Below, piece by piece: positions 1 to 6,852 of a DNA stretch of 19,266 nucleotides. The stretch is from Moraxellaceae bacterium (lineage in GTDB: Bacteria > Pseudomonadota > Gammaproteobacteria > Pseudomonadales > Moraxellaceae): contig JACMMY010000030.1 in NCBI GenBank assembly GCA_014378805.1, forward strand, positions 1 to 19,266, written 5' to 3'. Each line of letters starts with the position of its first letter. Positions within the stretch are counted from its first letter, which is position 1. Position numbers and translations under genes: made by a program. A model generated the notes under the pieces. That model did not search any database, was not told where the DNA came from, and saw only the letters and a list, made by a program, of their open reading frames with translations.

Positions 1-1389
1 ACGAAAATATGGGTTTTTTTCAGCTTTAGCTTGCTGATTTGATGTGCATAGAGTAGGTGTTTTATTGCTTTCTAGATTTTCATTTTCAACTTGAGTCGGT
101 TGTGTATCCCCTTTTGGCGAGTCTTCTGTGTCTGGCTGTTTAGGTAAAATGATCGTTGCACCACTTCTAATGTGGTTTGGATTGCCGTGAATAAAAGCAG
201 CTTTATTCAACTGTTGAATCGAATGCATAATGACTGTAATTGGCTGGTTTGAGTCTTTTTGAACTCGATTTGCAATCGACCATAAAGAGTCGTTACGTTT
301 TACTTTATATGAATTATTGTCTGCTGGTGCTGGTGCTGGTGCTGGTGCTGGTGCTGGTGCTGGAACAACTTTATCCGGTGCTGGCGTAGAATCGGTTATG
401 ACTACAGCCGGCGTTTGCACGATTGGTTCAGCAGGGATCGGAGAAGTAATACTCGGTTTTTGTTCGCTTGGTCTCTGAGCAAATTCTTCGGAAGCTGCGG
501 CCATTGGTGGCGGTATGTCCACACTTGGAATGAGTGGAGTTTCTTGTACCGGCGCGGATTTGTTGATTGCTAATGGTACGGCTGCTGTTTCAGCGACAGG
601 CGCAGCCATCGGTGGTGGAACACTACGACTTGGAACCAATGGCACTTCTTGTGTTTTTGCGATAGGTGTCTTCGCCACTTCCGCGATTGGCGAAGACACC
701 GGCGGCGGTGCGCTTCTGCTTGCAATGAGCGGAATGGTTCTTGTGGTGAGACTCGATGTGACTTTCACGATGTTCGGATTGGTCGCTTGTGCAGTGACAG
801 GTGTGGGTGTGGATGAGGCTTCTGCAAGTTGAATTTGTTGCACAGGTAAATTGAGGTTTTCGGTTCTAATTCGAGTGAGTGGTGGGTCGACCAGCGCAGT
901 CACTTGCTGCAAACGCACACTATTGCCAAATCCGATATGAACAACAAACTCAATGTATGGATCGTTGAGTGGGCGATCACTGGTAATCGTAATAATTCCG
1001 CGTTCTGGAGAAGTAATGGACAGATTAAAGTGCAAGTCGTTAGCCAATCGTTGTTTGTTAATACCGAGTTGAATAAATTCGTTATCGGTTGCAAGTGACG
1101 CACGAATGCTCGCTGGGTTAACGCCAGCAATATCAGTCACCACGATTTGTCCACGAAAAGGCTCACCTAGTGCAGATTTAACTTGCAGCGGTTGTACGGA
1201 GAGCGCCAATGCCTGTTTGCCAACAAAGAGATTACTCAGCAGCAAGGCCGCTAAAAACACATTTTTTTTAAAGTATTTTGAATTATGTGGAATCATTTCA
1301 CCCGTTATCAGCGTTGGCGTACCTACGGTATGGATAACCTGCTTTGATCTTGAGATATGAACCGACACTGCGTTTTTTTGTGATGCCAT
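1..1389 (-). CDS. fimV: FimV, peptidoglycan-binding polar hub protein (N-terminal part, runs off left edge)
   Basis: The frame is open from an ATG at 1389 to the window edge (463 codons, no stop). FimV is an inner-membrane, peptidoglycan-binding protein that organises the cell pole, type IV pili and twitching. Seen here: a hydrophobic signal segment (FLAALLLSNLFVGKQALA, about residues 46-63), then the conserved FimV N-terminal module starting LSVQPLQVKSALGEPFRGQI, a long Pro/Ala-rich linker (about residues 190-358), and a LysM domain (about 360-417, SYKVKRNDSLWSIANRV). The C-terminal TPR-containing half is outside the window. Two starts are possible: ATG 1389 has AGGA eight bases upstream but puts about 40 residues before the signal segment; ATG 1296 would give a normal signal peptide but has a poorly spaced GGGTGA. 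The gene follows asd on the same strand, an arrangement also known from other gammaproteobacteria. Family identification is firm; the start is uncertain. Confidence 0.9.
   Translation of the reverse strand, partial: MASQKNAVSVHISRSKQVIHTVGTPTLITGEMIPHNSKYFKKNVFLAALLLSNLFVGKQALALSVQPLQVKSALGEPFRGQIVVTDIAGVNPASIRASLATDNEFIQLGINKQRLANDLHFNLSITSPERGIITITSDRPLNDPYIEFVVHIGFGNSVRLQQVTALVDPPLTRIRTENLNLPVQQIQLAEASSTPTPVTAQATNPNIVKVTSSLTTRTIPLIASRSAPPPVSSPIAEVAKTPIAKTQEVPLVPSRSVPPPMAAPVAETAAVPLAINKSAPVQETPLIPSVDIPPPMAAASEEFAQRPSEQKPSITSPIPAEPIVQTPAVVITDSTPAPDKVVPAPAPAPAPAPAPADNNSYKVKRNDSLWSIANRVQKDSNQPITVIMHSIQQLNKAAFIHGNPNHIRSGATIILPKQPDTEDSPKGDTQPTQVENENLESNKTPTLCTSNQQAKAEKNPYFR
322..363. repeat. Seven tandem TGCTGG hexamers inside fimV, encoding (Pro-Ala)7
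   Basis: Seven perfect, uninterrupted copies of a 6-bp unit. On the minus strand they read CCAGCA repeated, giving an alternating Pro-Ala rod directly before the LysM domain. Because the unit is 6 bp, gain or loss of copies by slippage changes linker length but keeps the frame. Confidence 0.95.
515..740 (-). repeat. fimV: Degenerate protein-level repeat in the FimV linker
   Basis: Three related segments follow each other in the translated linker: PLIASRSAPPPVSSP, PLVPSRSVPPPMAAP and PLIPSVDIPPPMAAA. They are spaced by roughly 30-35 residues with similar Pro/Val/Ala spacers containing the pattern Glu-(Val/Thr)-Pro-Leu. The similarity is plainer in protein than in DNA, which suggests an old internal duplication that has diverged. 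Confidence 0.7.
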
Positions 1390-1459
1390 ACCAACAATCC
1401 TGTTGCGCTTTAAGGTATATAACCTTACGTAAAATTTTAATTTATTTCATATTATGATT

Positions 1460-1491
1460 GATCGCACACCCTGCCGACAAGGTGGGCGATC
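1460..1491 (-). terminator. Hairpin between asd and fimV (possible attenuating terminator)
   Basis: Arms GATCGCACACC and GGTGGGCGATC pair at 10 of 11 positions around a 10-nt loop, just after the asd stop codon. On the minus strand the following bases are A/T-rich but lack a proper U-run, so it may be a weak terminator or an mRNA-processing or stability hairpin between the two genes rather than a complete stop. Confidence 0.5.
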
Positions 1492-1502
1492 TTTATGGAG
1501 TA

Positions 1503-2624
1503 TTAACCGCGATGTTCAATCAGTAAACGGAGCATGCGACGCAAAGGTTCTGCTGCGCCCCAAAGTAGTTGATCGCCCACTGTGAATGCACTGAGATATT
1601 CAGGACCCATGTTGAGTTTGCGTAGACGACCCACAGGAATCGACAATGTACCCGTCACCGCAACAGGCGTCAGATCAGTCATGCTCGCTTCACGAGTATT
1701 CGGGATCACTTTGACCCATTGATTGGATTCACGAATAATGGATTCAATCTCATTCATGGATACGTCTTTTTTCAGTTTGATGGTCAGCGCTTGTGAGTGG
1801 CAACGCATTGCACCGATGCGGACACACAAACCGTCGATTGGAGTAATATTTGCGCCAGTTTGACCGAGGATTTTATTGGTTTCGGCTTGACCTTTCCATT
1901 CTTCTTTGGATTGGCCATTTTCAAGTTGCTTGTCAATGTAAGGAATGAGCGAACCTGCTAATGGCACCCCAAAGTTTTCTTTCGGAAAACCTTCGCCACG
2001 TTGTAGTTCTGCCACTTGACGATCAATATCAAGAATGGCACTGGCTGGATTGTCGAGTAAAGGTTTGACGCCATCACGTAAATAACCCATCCCACTAATG
2101 AGTTCACGCATGTTCTTCGCGCCAGCACCAGAAGCCGCTTGATAGGTCATGGCACTGACCCATTCAACCAACCCTTGTTGATATAGCCCGCCAACCGCAA
2201 GCAACATTAAAGATACGGTACAATTACCGCCGACGAAGTTTTTAACGCCTTTGCTGAGCGCGTCTTGAATCACATGTAGGTTAACAGGATCAAGCACGAT
2301 GACCGCATCTTCTTCCATGCGTAAGGTACTTGCTGCATCAATCCAGTAGCCTTTCCAACCATTTTGACGCAGTTTTGGAAAAATCTCATTGGTATAGTCA
2401 CCACCCTGACAGGTAAGGATGACATCCATGTGTTGAAGTGATGTGAGGTCGTGTGCGTTAATCAGGTCGGGTGCAGTCTTGCCACCAAAGTTTGGTGCAG
2501 TTTGACCTGCATTGCTGGTCGAAAAATAAAAGGGCTCAATATGCGCAAAGTCGTTTTCCTCGACCATGCGTTGCATTAACACTGAACCTACCATACCACG
2601 CCAGCCCACCAAACCCACTTTCAT
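1503..2624 (-). CDS. asd: Aspartate-semialdehyde dehydrogenase
   Basis: Converts L-aspartyl-4-phosphate to L-aspartate-4-semialdehyde with NADPH, the branch-point step toward diaminopimelate/lysine, threonine and methionine in the cytoplasm. I chose ATG 2624 (373 residues): it has GGAG six bases upstream and starts MKVGLVGWRGMVGS, the family N-terminus with the NADP-binding glycine loop. The upstream in-frame TTG at 2636 overlaps that Shine-Dalgarno and is unlikely. Catalytic Cys135 lies in GGNCTVSLML at the same number as in E. coli. The acid/base His is 276 in RCHSQALTIKLKKD, and the substrate-binding region follows. Length and motifs match the Gram-negative (E. coli-type) branch. It probably has its own extended -10 promoter at 2664-2693. 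Essential for peptidoglycan synthesis in most relatives because it feeds diaminopimelate. Confidence 0.97.
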   Translation of the reverse strand: MKVGLVGWRGMVGSVLMQRMVEENDFAHIEPFYFSTSNAGQTAPNFGGKTAPDLINAHDLTSLQHMDVILTCQGGDYTNEIFPKLRQNGWKGYWIDAASTLRMEEDAVIVLDPVNLHVIQDALSKGVKNFVGGNCTVSLMLLAVGGLYQQGLVEWVSAMTYQAASGAGAKNMRELISGMGYLRDGVKPLLDNPASAILDIDRQVAELQRGEGFPKENFGVPLAGSLIPYIDKQLENGQSKEEWKGQAETNKILGQTGANITPIDGLCVRIGAMRCHSQALTIKLKKDVSMNEIESIIRESNQWVKVIPNTREASMTDLTPVAVTGTLSIPVGRLRKLNMGPEYLSAFTVGDQLLWGAAEPLRRMLRLLIEHRG

Positions 2625-2636
2625 CACGTTCTCCAA

Positions 2637-3019
2637 TTACTCAATATTTTGCTCGTAAGCTGGAGTGTAGCATCGTGCCCGAACAATCACCAAAGAGTCC
2701 GCATGGATTGTGTGAAAAATTATGAAATTTTTTGAAATTAGTGTGATTGAAATCTCAAATTTTTTATTTATATCAATGTGAAGGTTTAGAGATATAAAAA
2801 CGGATTAGAAATCTGAGCGTGATTCCGCGACTCATTCTTTTGCTGAGTGAATTTTCTCTTTTGTCCTTGTCATTTAAGTGTCATAAAAATTCATCGTGCG
2901 GTCATCTCAGTTTGATATTTTTTTGCTGTGAAAATAAATCAGCAACTGAACCTGAGTGGTGTTCATTGCCATGAAAATTATGGGTTTAAACATCATAATA
3001 TAACAGGGCTTAAACATTG
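2637..3019. other. Divergent intergenic region between asd and the EEP gene
   Basis: About 380 bp between divergent genes, markedly A/T-rich (especially 2715-2800 and 2880-2935). Apart from the asd promoter I see no convincing gene, RNA or strong hairpin. A short 5-bp inverted repeat (ACTCA/TGAGT, about 2830-2850) is too weak to call. The promoter of the plus-strand gene must lie here, but I cannot assign its boxes with confidence. Confidence 0.6.
2664..2693 (-). promoter_or_regulatory. Likely sigma-70 promoter of asd
   Basis: On the minus strand there is an extended -10 (TGC then TACACT; the hexamer is 2664-2669) with a TTGGTG-like -35 at 2688-2693 and 18-bp spacing. This would place the transcript start about 30 nt before the asd ATG. 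Confidence 0.5.
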
Positions 3020-4168
3020 ATGATCATAGAGTTTATTTCTGCGATTGTGATTTTTTCGACATTATGGGGATTGCTGCCACGTAATGAGTGGTGGGTTCGC
3101 TGCTTCGACTTTCCGCGTTTACAGATTCTGGCTGTCGGTGTATTAGTTTGGGTGGCGTTGATTTATGCTATTTATCAAAATGAGATGCTTCAAAACGACA
3201 GTTTTCAATCCTTCAATTTTAAAAATCCCCCACTACATGATGTTCTATTACTAATACTACTCACAGGCAGCATACTTTATCAATCTTGGATGATTTTGCC
3301 ATACACCTTGTTTTGGCGGAAACAAGTGATTCAGGCTGAATCTCCTGATCCAATGAATATGATTTCACTGCTCGTGTCTAACGTCTTAACACCAAACAAC
3401 AATTATCAAGCGTTGATCGATCATGTGCGACATTATCAGCCTGATGTTTTGGTGACTTTGGAGACCGATTCACGTTGGGAGCGCGCTTTGTCAGTAATTG
3501 AAGTGGATTATCCATATGTCGTGCGTGTCCCTTTGGATAATATGTACGGCATTCATCTTTACAGTCGTCTGCCGTTGGTGAATCCTGAAGTGAAGTTTTT
3601 GTTTAGTCGAGAAATCCCCTCGATTCACACGCAAGTTCGATTACGATCTGGGAAATTACTCCGTCTATACTGTTTACATCCAAAACCACCAACGCCGAAC
3701 GAAGCTTGGGATTCAACCTTGCGTGATGCTGAACTACTTGCTGTAGGTGATCATGTTGCGCATCAAAGACAGAGTTGTATTGTTGCAGGTGATTTAAATG
3801 ATGTGGCGTGGTCACGCACAACGCGCTTGTTTCAGCGTATTAGCGGTTTGCTTGATCCACGGGTAGGCCGCCAGTTTATGAATACATTTCATGTCAATTA
3901 TTTGCTGCTACGGTGGTCTTTAGATCACGTATTTCACACCTCTGACTTTTCTTTGGTCAATATGAAATTGCTTGAATCGATCGGTTCTGATCATTTCCCT
4001 GTTTATACAGTATTGCATCATGATCCCAAAGTGCAGCTTATTCACCGTGCACCGATTGCGAGTCAGGAGGATACGTTGCGCGCAATGGCAAAAATAAATG
4101 CAGGGATTGTTCAAGCGAGAGCTGAGATGCCAGGTTATCAATCTGATGAGATGATTGCAGAGCGTTGA
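3020..4168 (+). CDS. Membrane-anchored endonuclease/exonuclease/phosphatase (EEP) family protein
   Basis: 382 residues. Two or three hydrophobic segments at the N-terminus (about residues 4-19, 36-53 and 73-98) precede an EEP-fold domain. The metal-dependent catalytic signature is intact: Asn121 (LLVSNVL), Glu148 (LVTLETDSRW), His220 (LYCLHPKPP), Asp258 and Asn260 (VAGDLNDVAWS), Asp302-His303 and Ser323-Asp324-His325 (IGSDHFPV). The family includes DNases, sphingomyelinases and inositol phosphatases; the layout with N-terminal membrane helices resembles YafD-like proteins, whose substrate is not established. The protein ends in a charged tail. The start could be TTG 3017 (GGG eight bases before) or ATG 3020; I use the ATG. 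No clear intrinsic terminator follows it. Fold assignment is firm, substrate unknown. Confidence 0.88.
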   Translation: MIIEFISAIVIFSTLWGLLPRNEWWVRCFDFPRLQILAVGVLVWVALIYAIYQNEMLQNDSFQSFNFKNPPLHDVLLLILLTGSILYQSWMILPYTLFWRKQVIQAESPDPMNMISLLVSNVLTPNNNYQALIDHVRHYQPDVLVTLETDSRWERALSVIEVDYPYVVRVPLDNMYGIHLYSRLPLVNPEVKFLFSREIPSIHTQVRLRSGKLLRLYCLHPKPPTPNEAWDSTLRDAELLAVGDHVAHQRQSCIVAGDLNDVAWSRTTRLFQRISGLLDPRVGRQFMNTFHVNYLLLRWSLDHVFHTSDFSLVNMKLLESIGSDHFPVYTVLHHDPKVQLIHRAPIASQEDTLRAMAKINAGIVQARAEMPGYQSDEMIAER

Positions 4169-4260
4169 AAATGACATTGTGCTAGTAAAGTTTATGTTTA
4201 AAATTTTTAGTTAATTTTTCTGTGATGGATGCGTGATTTACCCTTACTGAAAATTATCAT

Positions 4261-4279
4261 TGTCAGACAATGATTTTGT
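4261..4279 (+). promoter_or_regulatory. Upstream copy of a TGTCAGACAAT...TGATTTTGT element
   Basis: TGTCAGACAAT (4261-4271) runs directly into TGATTTTGT (4271-4279). The same two words recur at 4433-4443 and 4456-4464, in the promoter of the small RNA, but there they are separated by 12 extra bases. In this upstream copy the core is part of a perfect 9-bp-arm palindrome, ATCATTGTC-A-GACAATGAT. It could be an operator shared with the sRNA promoter or the remnant of a local duplication. Confidence 0.45.
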
Positions 4280-4389
4280 GACGTAGTACACAAAAGCTAA
4301 ATTAATGGTACATAAAGACTATGAACAGGGACGTAGAATCCTGCATTGTGACAAAAAGTATTATAATGCGACGAATGTTTACGTGAATT

Positions 4390-4407
4390 TGTGAGATCTA
4401 GCTTACA
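4390..4407 (+). promoter_or_regulatory. GacA-type upstream activating sequence (UAS)
   Basis: TGTGAGATCTAGCTTACA matches the palindromic GacA box TGTAAG-N6-CTTACA at 11 of 12 defined positions. Its centre is about 64 bp upstream of the inferred start of the small RNA, in the range known for rsmX/rsmY-type promoters of Pseudomonas. The match is seen in the sequence; GacA binding is inferred. Confidence 0.8.
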
Positions 4408-4427
4408 TTAATTGAGGTTTATAACTA

Positions 4428-4456
4428 TTTCATGTCAGACAATTAAAATTGATAAT
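4428..4456 (+). promoter_or_regulatory. Promoter of the Rsm/Csr-type small RNA
   Basis: The -10 hexamer GATAAT is at 4451-4456. The -35 region at 4428-4433 (TTTCAT, 17-bp spacing) is poor, as expected for an activator-dependent promoter below a GacA box. TGTCAGACA, a 9-bp palindrome also present at 4261, lies between the two boxes and could be an operator. Confidence 0.6.
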
Positions 4457-4462
4457 GATTTT

Positions 4463-4634
4463 GTCGGCAATGGAATAGATATGGATGTTGTCTCAGGATG
4501 AGTCAATCGCCGACGGATACAAGCTCCTGAGTGAGCGTGTCATGGAATAGACGACAACAAGGATGAAAGGCATAATAATTAAAAGATATTCGGGCTCGAA
4601 TGCGCAAGAAATTGCCATTCGAGCTTATATTTTT
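4463..4634 (+). ncRNA. Rsm/Csr-type regulatory small RNA (CsrA/RsmA-sequestering)
   Basis: An untranslated transcript of about 172 nt is predicted from the -10 box to the terminator U-run. It carries six GGA motifs in 92 nt, at 4472, 4483, 4496, 4515, 4544 and 4561. Three read ATGGA, one ACGGA, and the last is ACAAGGATG, a perfect match to the core of the CsrA SELEX consensus (ACARGGAUG). Complementary segments can put the motifs in hairpins: GTCGGC 4463-4468 with GCCGAC 4509-4514; TGTTGTC 4486-4492 with GACAACA 4553-4559; TCAGGA 4493-4498 with TCCTGA 4525-4530; and a GTC/GAC mini-hairpin presenting ATGGAATA (4538-4552). The first pairing is mutually exclusive, unless a pseudoknot forms, with the third. 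GGA-rich hairpins plus GacA box plus terminator is the hallmark of RsmX/Y/Z and CsrB/C, which titrate CsrA/RsmA away from mRNAs. I see no open frame here. Class is quite sure; exact ends are inferred. Confidence 0.83.
4594..4634 (+). terminator. Intrinsic terminator of the small RNA
   Basis: Arms GCTCGAATG (4594-4602) and CATTCGAGC (4616-4624) pair perfectly. The stem continues with GCAA/TTGC above a single bulged C, closing on a GAAA loop. TTATATTTTT follows at 4625-4634. It lies about 70 bp downstream of the convergent lpsB stop codon, so the stem may also stop lpsB transcripts, although the U-rich tract on that side is farther away. Confidence 0.92.
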
Positions 4635-4701
4635 AATGAACCACAATAATTTTCAGCCATTTTAAACGTATTTTGTTCAGTTGTAATTTATCCGATTACG
4701 C

Positions 4702-5811
4702 CTAATTTTTCTTGGTTTGAATCATATCCGAATAGAGCGCGATGGTCTGATCGGTCATTTCCGATAGTTGAAAGTCATGAACTGGTGCTGGTGGTTGCGG
4801 ATTAGATAATAGCTGTTCCACCGTCTCCAAAAGTGCATTTTCATTTTCTGCTTCAACCAGTCCTTGCGGATAGCAACAATTCAGAATTTCTGCGACACCA
4901 CCACGATTCCAACCAACAGCTGAAGTCCCAACGGAAATCGCTTCTAGTGTCGTTCGGCCAAAAGTTTCTGCTTGTGAGGATAGCGACAGGACAATATCAC
5001 TGGCGGCAAGCCATTCACGCATATCACTGCGATGTCCAACAAAGGTCACGTGATCTCGTATGCCAAGCTGCTCAACCCGAGCGTGTAATTCCGTCAAATA
5101 GGCCTGTTTTTTTTCATGCGCATCACCTACAACCACGCCATGTACTGGGAATCGATCTTTCAGCGATACAATTAATTGAAGCAACGACTCGTGACCTTTT
5201 AGGCGAGTGATGCGCCCGGGCAGAGTGAGCCAAATTTTGTGCTCAAGTTCAGGAAACTCGGCGAGGGTCTTTTGCCACCACATATTTGATGGCTGATAGC
5301 CATGTGGAAATTCTGATGGATTTATCCCGCGATAGATTCGCGTGATTTTGTCATGGGGACAAGCAGGATAATTTTGCTGAATATACTCAACCACACTATC
5401 TGATACTGCGATGACCCTATCAGCACGCGTCATGATTTCACTATAACGATTGACCGAATAAAAACCATGTACCGTACTTACAAGTACTGGACGGTTTTTG
5501 CTGGAAATTTTGCGCAGTGCCAGGTGAGTGAGCCACGCAGGAATTCGGGAGCGGACATGGAGTAAATCCGCATGTTCACGTTGAAGAATTTTTCTTAAGG
5601 GGCGTATCTGCCATAAGCTACTGAGTGATTTACGGTGAATCGGCAACTGGATATGACGTGTGCCTTCCGCTTCAAGTTGCGCAACCATGCGACCACCATC
5701 CGAAATCACCACAGATTCGTGTCCCGCAGCAACTAAAGCGCGTGCAATTTCAAGCGTACCGCGTTCGACGCCACCGCTATTGAGCGCAGGGACCAATTGA
5801 ATGATTTTCAT
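4702..5811 (-). CDS. lpsB: LOS core glycosyltransferase, GT4 family, LpsB-like
   Basis: 369 residues, a complete GT-B fold glycosyltransferase of family GT4. The N-terminal acceptor loop is NSGGVERG (11-18). The C-terminal domain has LPGRITRLKGH (Arg200 and Lys205, nucleotide-sugar phosphate contacts) and the EX7E donor motif with Glu282 and Glu290 in AETFGRTTLE. No signal peptide; it should act at the cytoplasmic face of the inner membrane, adding a sugar to the lipid A-core acceptor. The N-terminus MKIIQLVPALNSGGVERG and the neighbouring lipid A acyltransferase fit LpsB of Acinetobacter, which builds the LOS core and whose loss increases sensitivity to serum and colistin. It is 62 bp after lpxL on the same strand, probably co-transcribed. 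There is no strong Shine-Dalgarno before ATG 5811. The family is certain; the specific name is from memory of the Acinetobacter protein. Confidence 0.87.
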   Translation of the reverse strand: MKIIQLVPALNSGGVERGTLEIARALVAAGHESVVISDGGRMVAQLEAEGTRHIQLPIHRKSLSSLWQIRPLRKILQREHADLLHVRSRIPAWLTHLALRKISSKNRPVLVSTVHGFYSVNRYSEIMTRADRVIAVSDSVVEYIQQNYPACPHDKITRIYRGINPSEFPHGYQPSNMWWQKTLAEFPELEHKIWLTLPGRITRLKGHESLLQLIVSLKDRFPVHGVVVGDAHEKKQAYLTELHARVEQLGIRDHVTFVGHRSDMREWLAASDIVLSLSSQAETFGRTTLEAISVGTSAVGWNRGGVAEILNCCYPQGLVEAENENALLETVEQLLSNPQPPAPVHDFQLSEMTDQTIALYSDMIQTKKN

Positions 5812-5873
5812 GGGCAGACATACTCGCGTTTATTTTAATTGAACCATCAATATGTCGATTTTAACCGCTAAAT

Positions 5874-6812
5874 CTAGGGTTTAGGCTGTGCGTAATAGGA
5901 CGGTGTGCCTTTTGGTTGTGACTTAAAGCGGCGGTGAAACCACATCCATTGCGTAGGTGCGACCCGAATCAGTTCTTCAAACAAAGCATTGACACGTGTT
6001 GCATCCACTACCGGATCATCTGATGGGTAATTGGTTAATTCTGGCGTAATCGTGAGTTGATAATGCGGTTCAGTATCATTGGATCGATAAGAATGAAATG
6101 CTAGAACTGCCGAGTGATTAATTTTGACAAGGCGGCGCGGTGCAGTCACTGTAGCGGCTTGTATACCAAAAAAAGGTGCCATCACGCCTTGTTTCAAACC
6201 ATAATCTTGATCAGGTGAATACCAGACGATTTGCCCAGATTTCAGCGCGCTAATGAGTCCTCGCATATCGTCGTGATCGATTTGCTGCTCGAACATGTTT
6301 GCACGTGCGCGAGTAATGAGCCATTCAAATAACGGATTGTTTTGTGGACGATAGACGACATAGGCAGAAAAAAATAATGACGATAAATAACCGCCTAAGT
6401 CCAGTGTGGTGTAATGACCACCGAGCAGTAGAACGCCATGACCACGCTTTTGAGCTTCAATCAGATGTTCTAAACCAGAGATGGAGACTTTATCGTTAAA
6501 ACGATGAGGGGTATACCAGCTACTTAGACTTTCAAAAAAACCGAGCATGCCGTTACGAAAGACATCAATACTCATCTCTGTCCGTTCAGCAACTGAAAGT
6601 TCAGGAAAGCAAAGTGAAAGGTTCTTTTGGGTATCTAAACGACGTTTTTTTGCTAAGCGCCAAAAAACTTCGCCGAGCCAATTACCGATGCACCGCTGAG
6701 CACGCCAAGGCAAATGTGCCAGCGACCAAAGTAGCAACACGCCAAGCCAGATTGCCCAGTATTGTGGCATGAGGAATTTGGCTTGAAACGGCGGTTTACT
6801 ACTCACACTCAT
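5874..6812 (-). CDS. lpxL: Lipid A late acyltransferase, LpxL/HtrB family
   Basis: 312 residues. Transfers a laurate-type acyl chain from acyl-ACP to a Kdo-lipid A precursor at the inner leaflet of the inner membrane. One N-terminal membrane helix (about residues 17-34, YWAIWLGVLLLWSLAHLP). The catalytic HX4D dyad is His133/Asp138 in LLGGHYTTLDLGG; the YRPQNNP motif near residue 154 and WYSPDQDYG follow the LpxL pattern rather than that of LpxM, which is why I prefer lpxL, though the two are close paralogues. The C-terminal QWMWFHRRFK is also typical. It is separated from the upstream lipoprotein gene by a strong terminator, so it probably has its own promoter or depends on read-through. The Shine-Dalgarno is not evident before ATG 6812. 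lpsB follows it. Confidence 0.9.
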   Translation of the reverse strand: MSVSSKPPFQAKFLMPQYWAIWLGVLLLWSLAHLPWRAQRCIGNWLGEVFWRLAKKRRLDTQKNLSLCFPELSVAERTEMSIDVFRNGMLGFFESLSSWYTPHRFNDKVSISGLEHLIEAQKRGHGVLLLGGHYTTLDLGGYLSSLFFSAYVVYRPQNNPLFEWLITRARANMFEQQIDHDDMRGLISALKSGQIVWYSPDQDYGLKQGVMAPFFGIQAATVTAPRRLVKINHSAVLAFHSYRSNDTEPHYQLTITPELTNYPSDDPVVDATRVNALFEELIRVAPTQWMWFHRRFKSQPKGTPSYYAQPKP

Positions 6813-6852
6813 AAGATCACGGTCATCGTTGAATCAAATTACTAGGGTGGAT

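Noticed and set aside
515..1360. Several plus-strand and one minus-strand open frames (515-832, 904-1098, 900-1130, 1106-1360)
   Set aside because: They lie opposite or out of phase with fimV, whose frame has clear domains; their translations are low-complexity and show no motifs.
4594..4624. Considered the hairpin as terminator only for lpsB on the minus strand
   Set aside because: The good U-run is on the plus-strand side directly after the stem, so it primarily terminates a plus-strand transcript.
4833..5210. Plus-strand open frame of 125 codons
   Set aside because: It is antisense to lpsB, which has complete glycosyltransferase motifs; the translation shows no family pattern.
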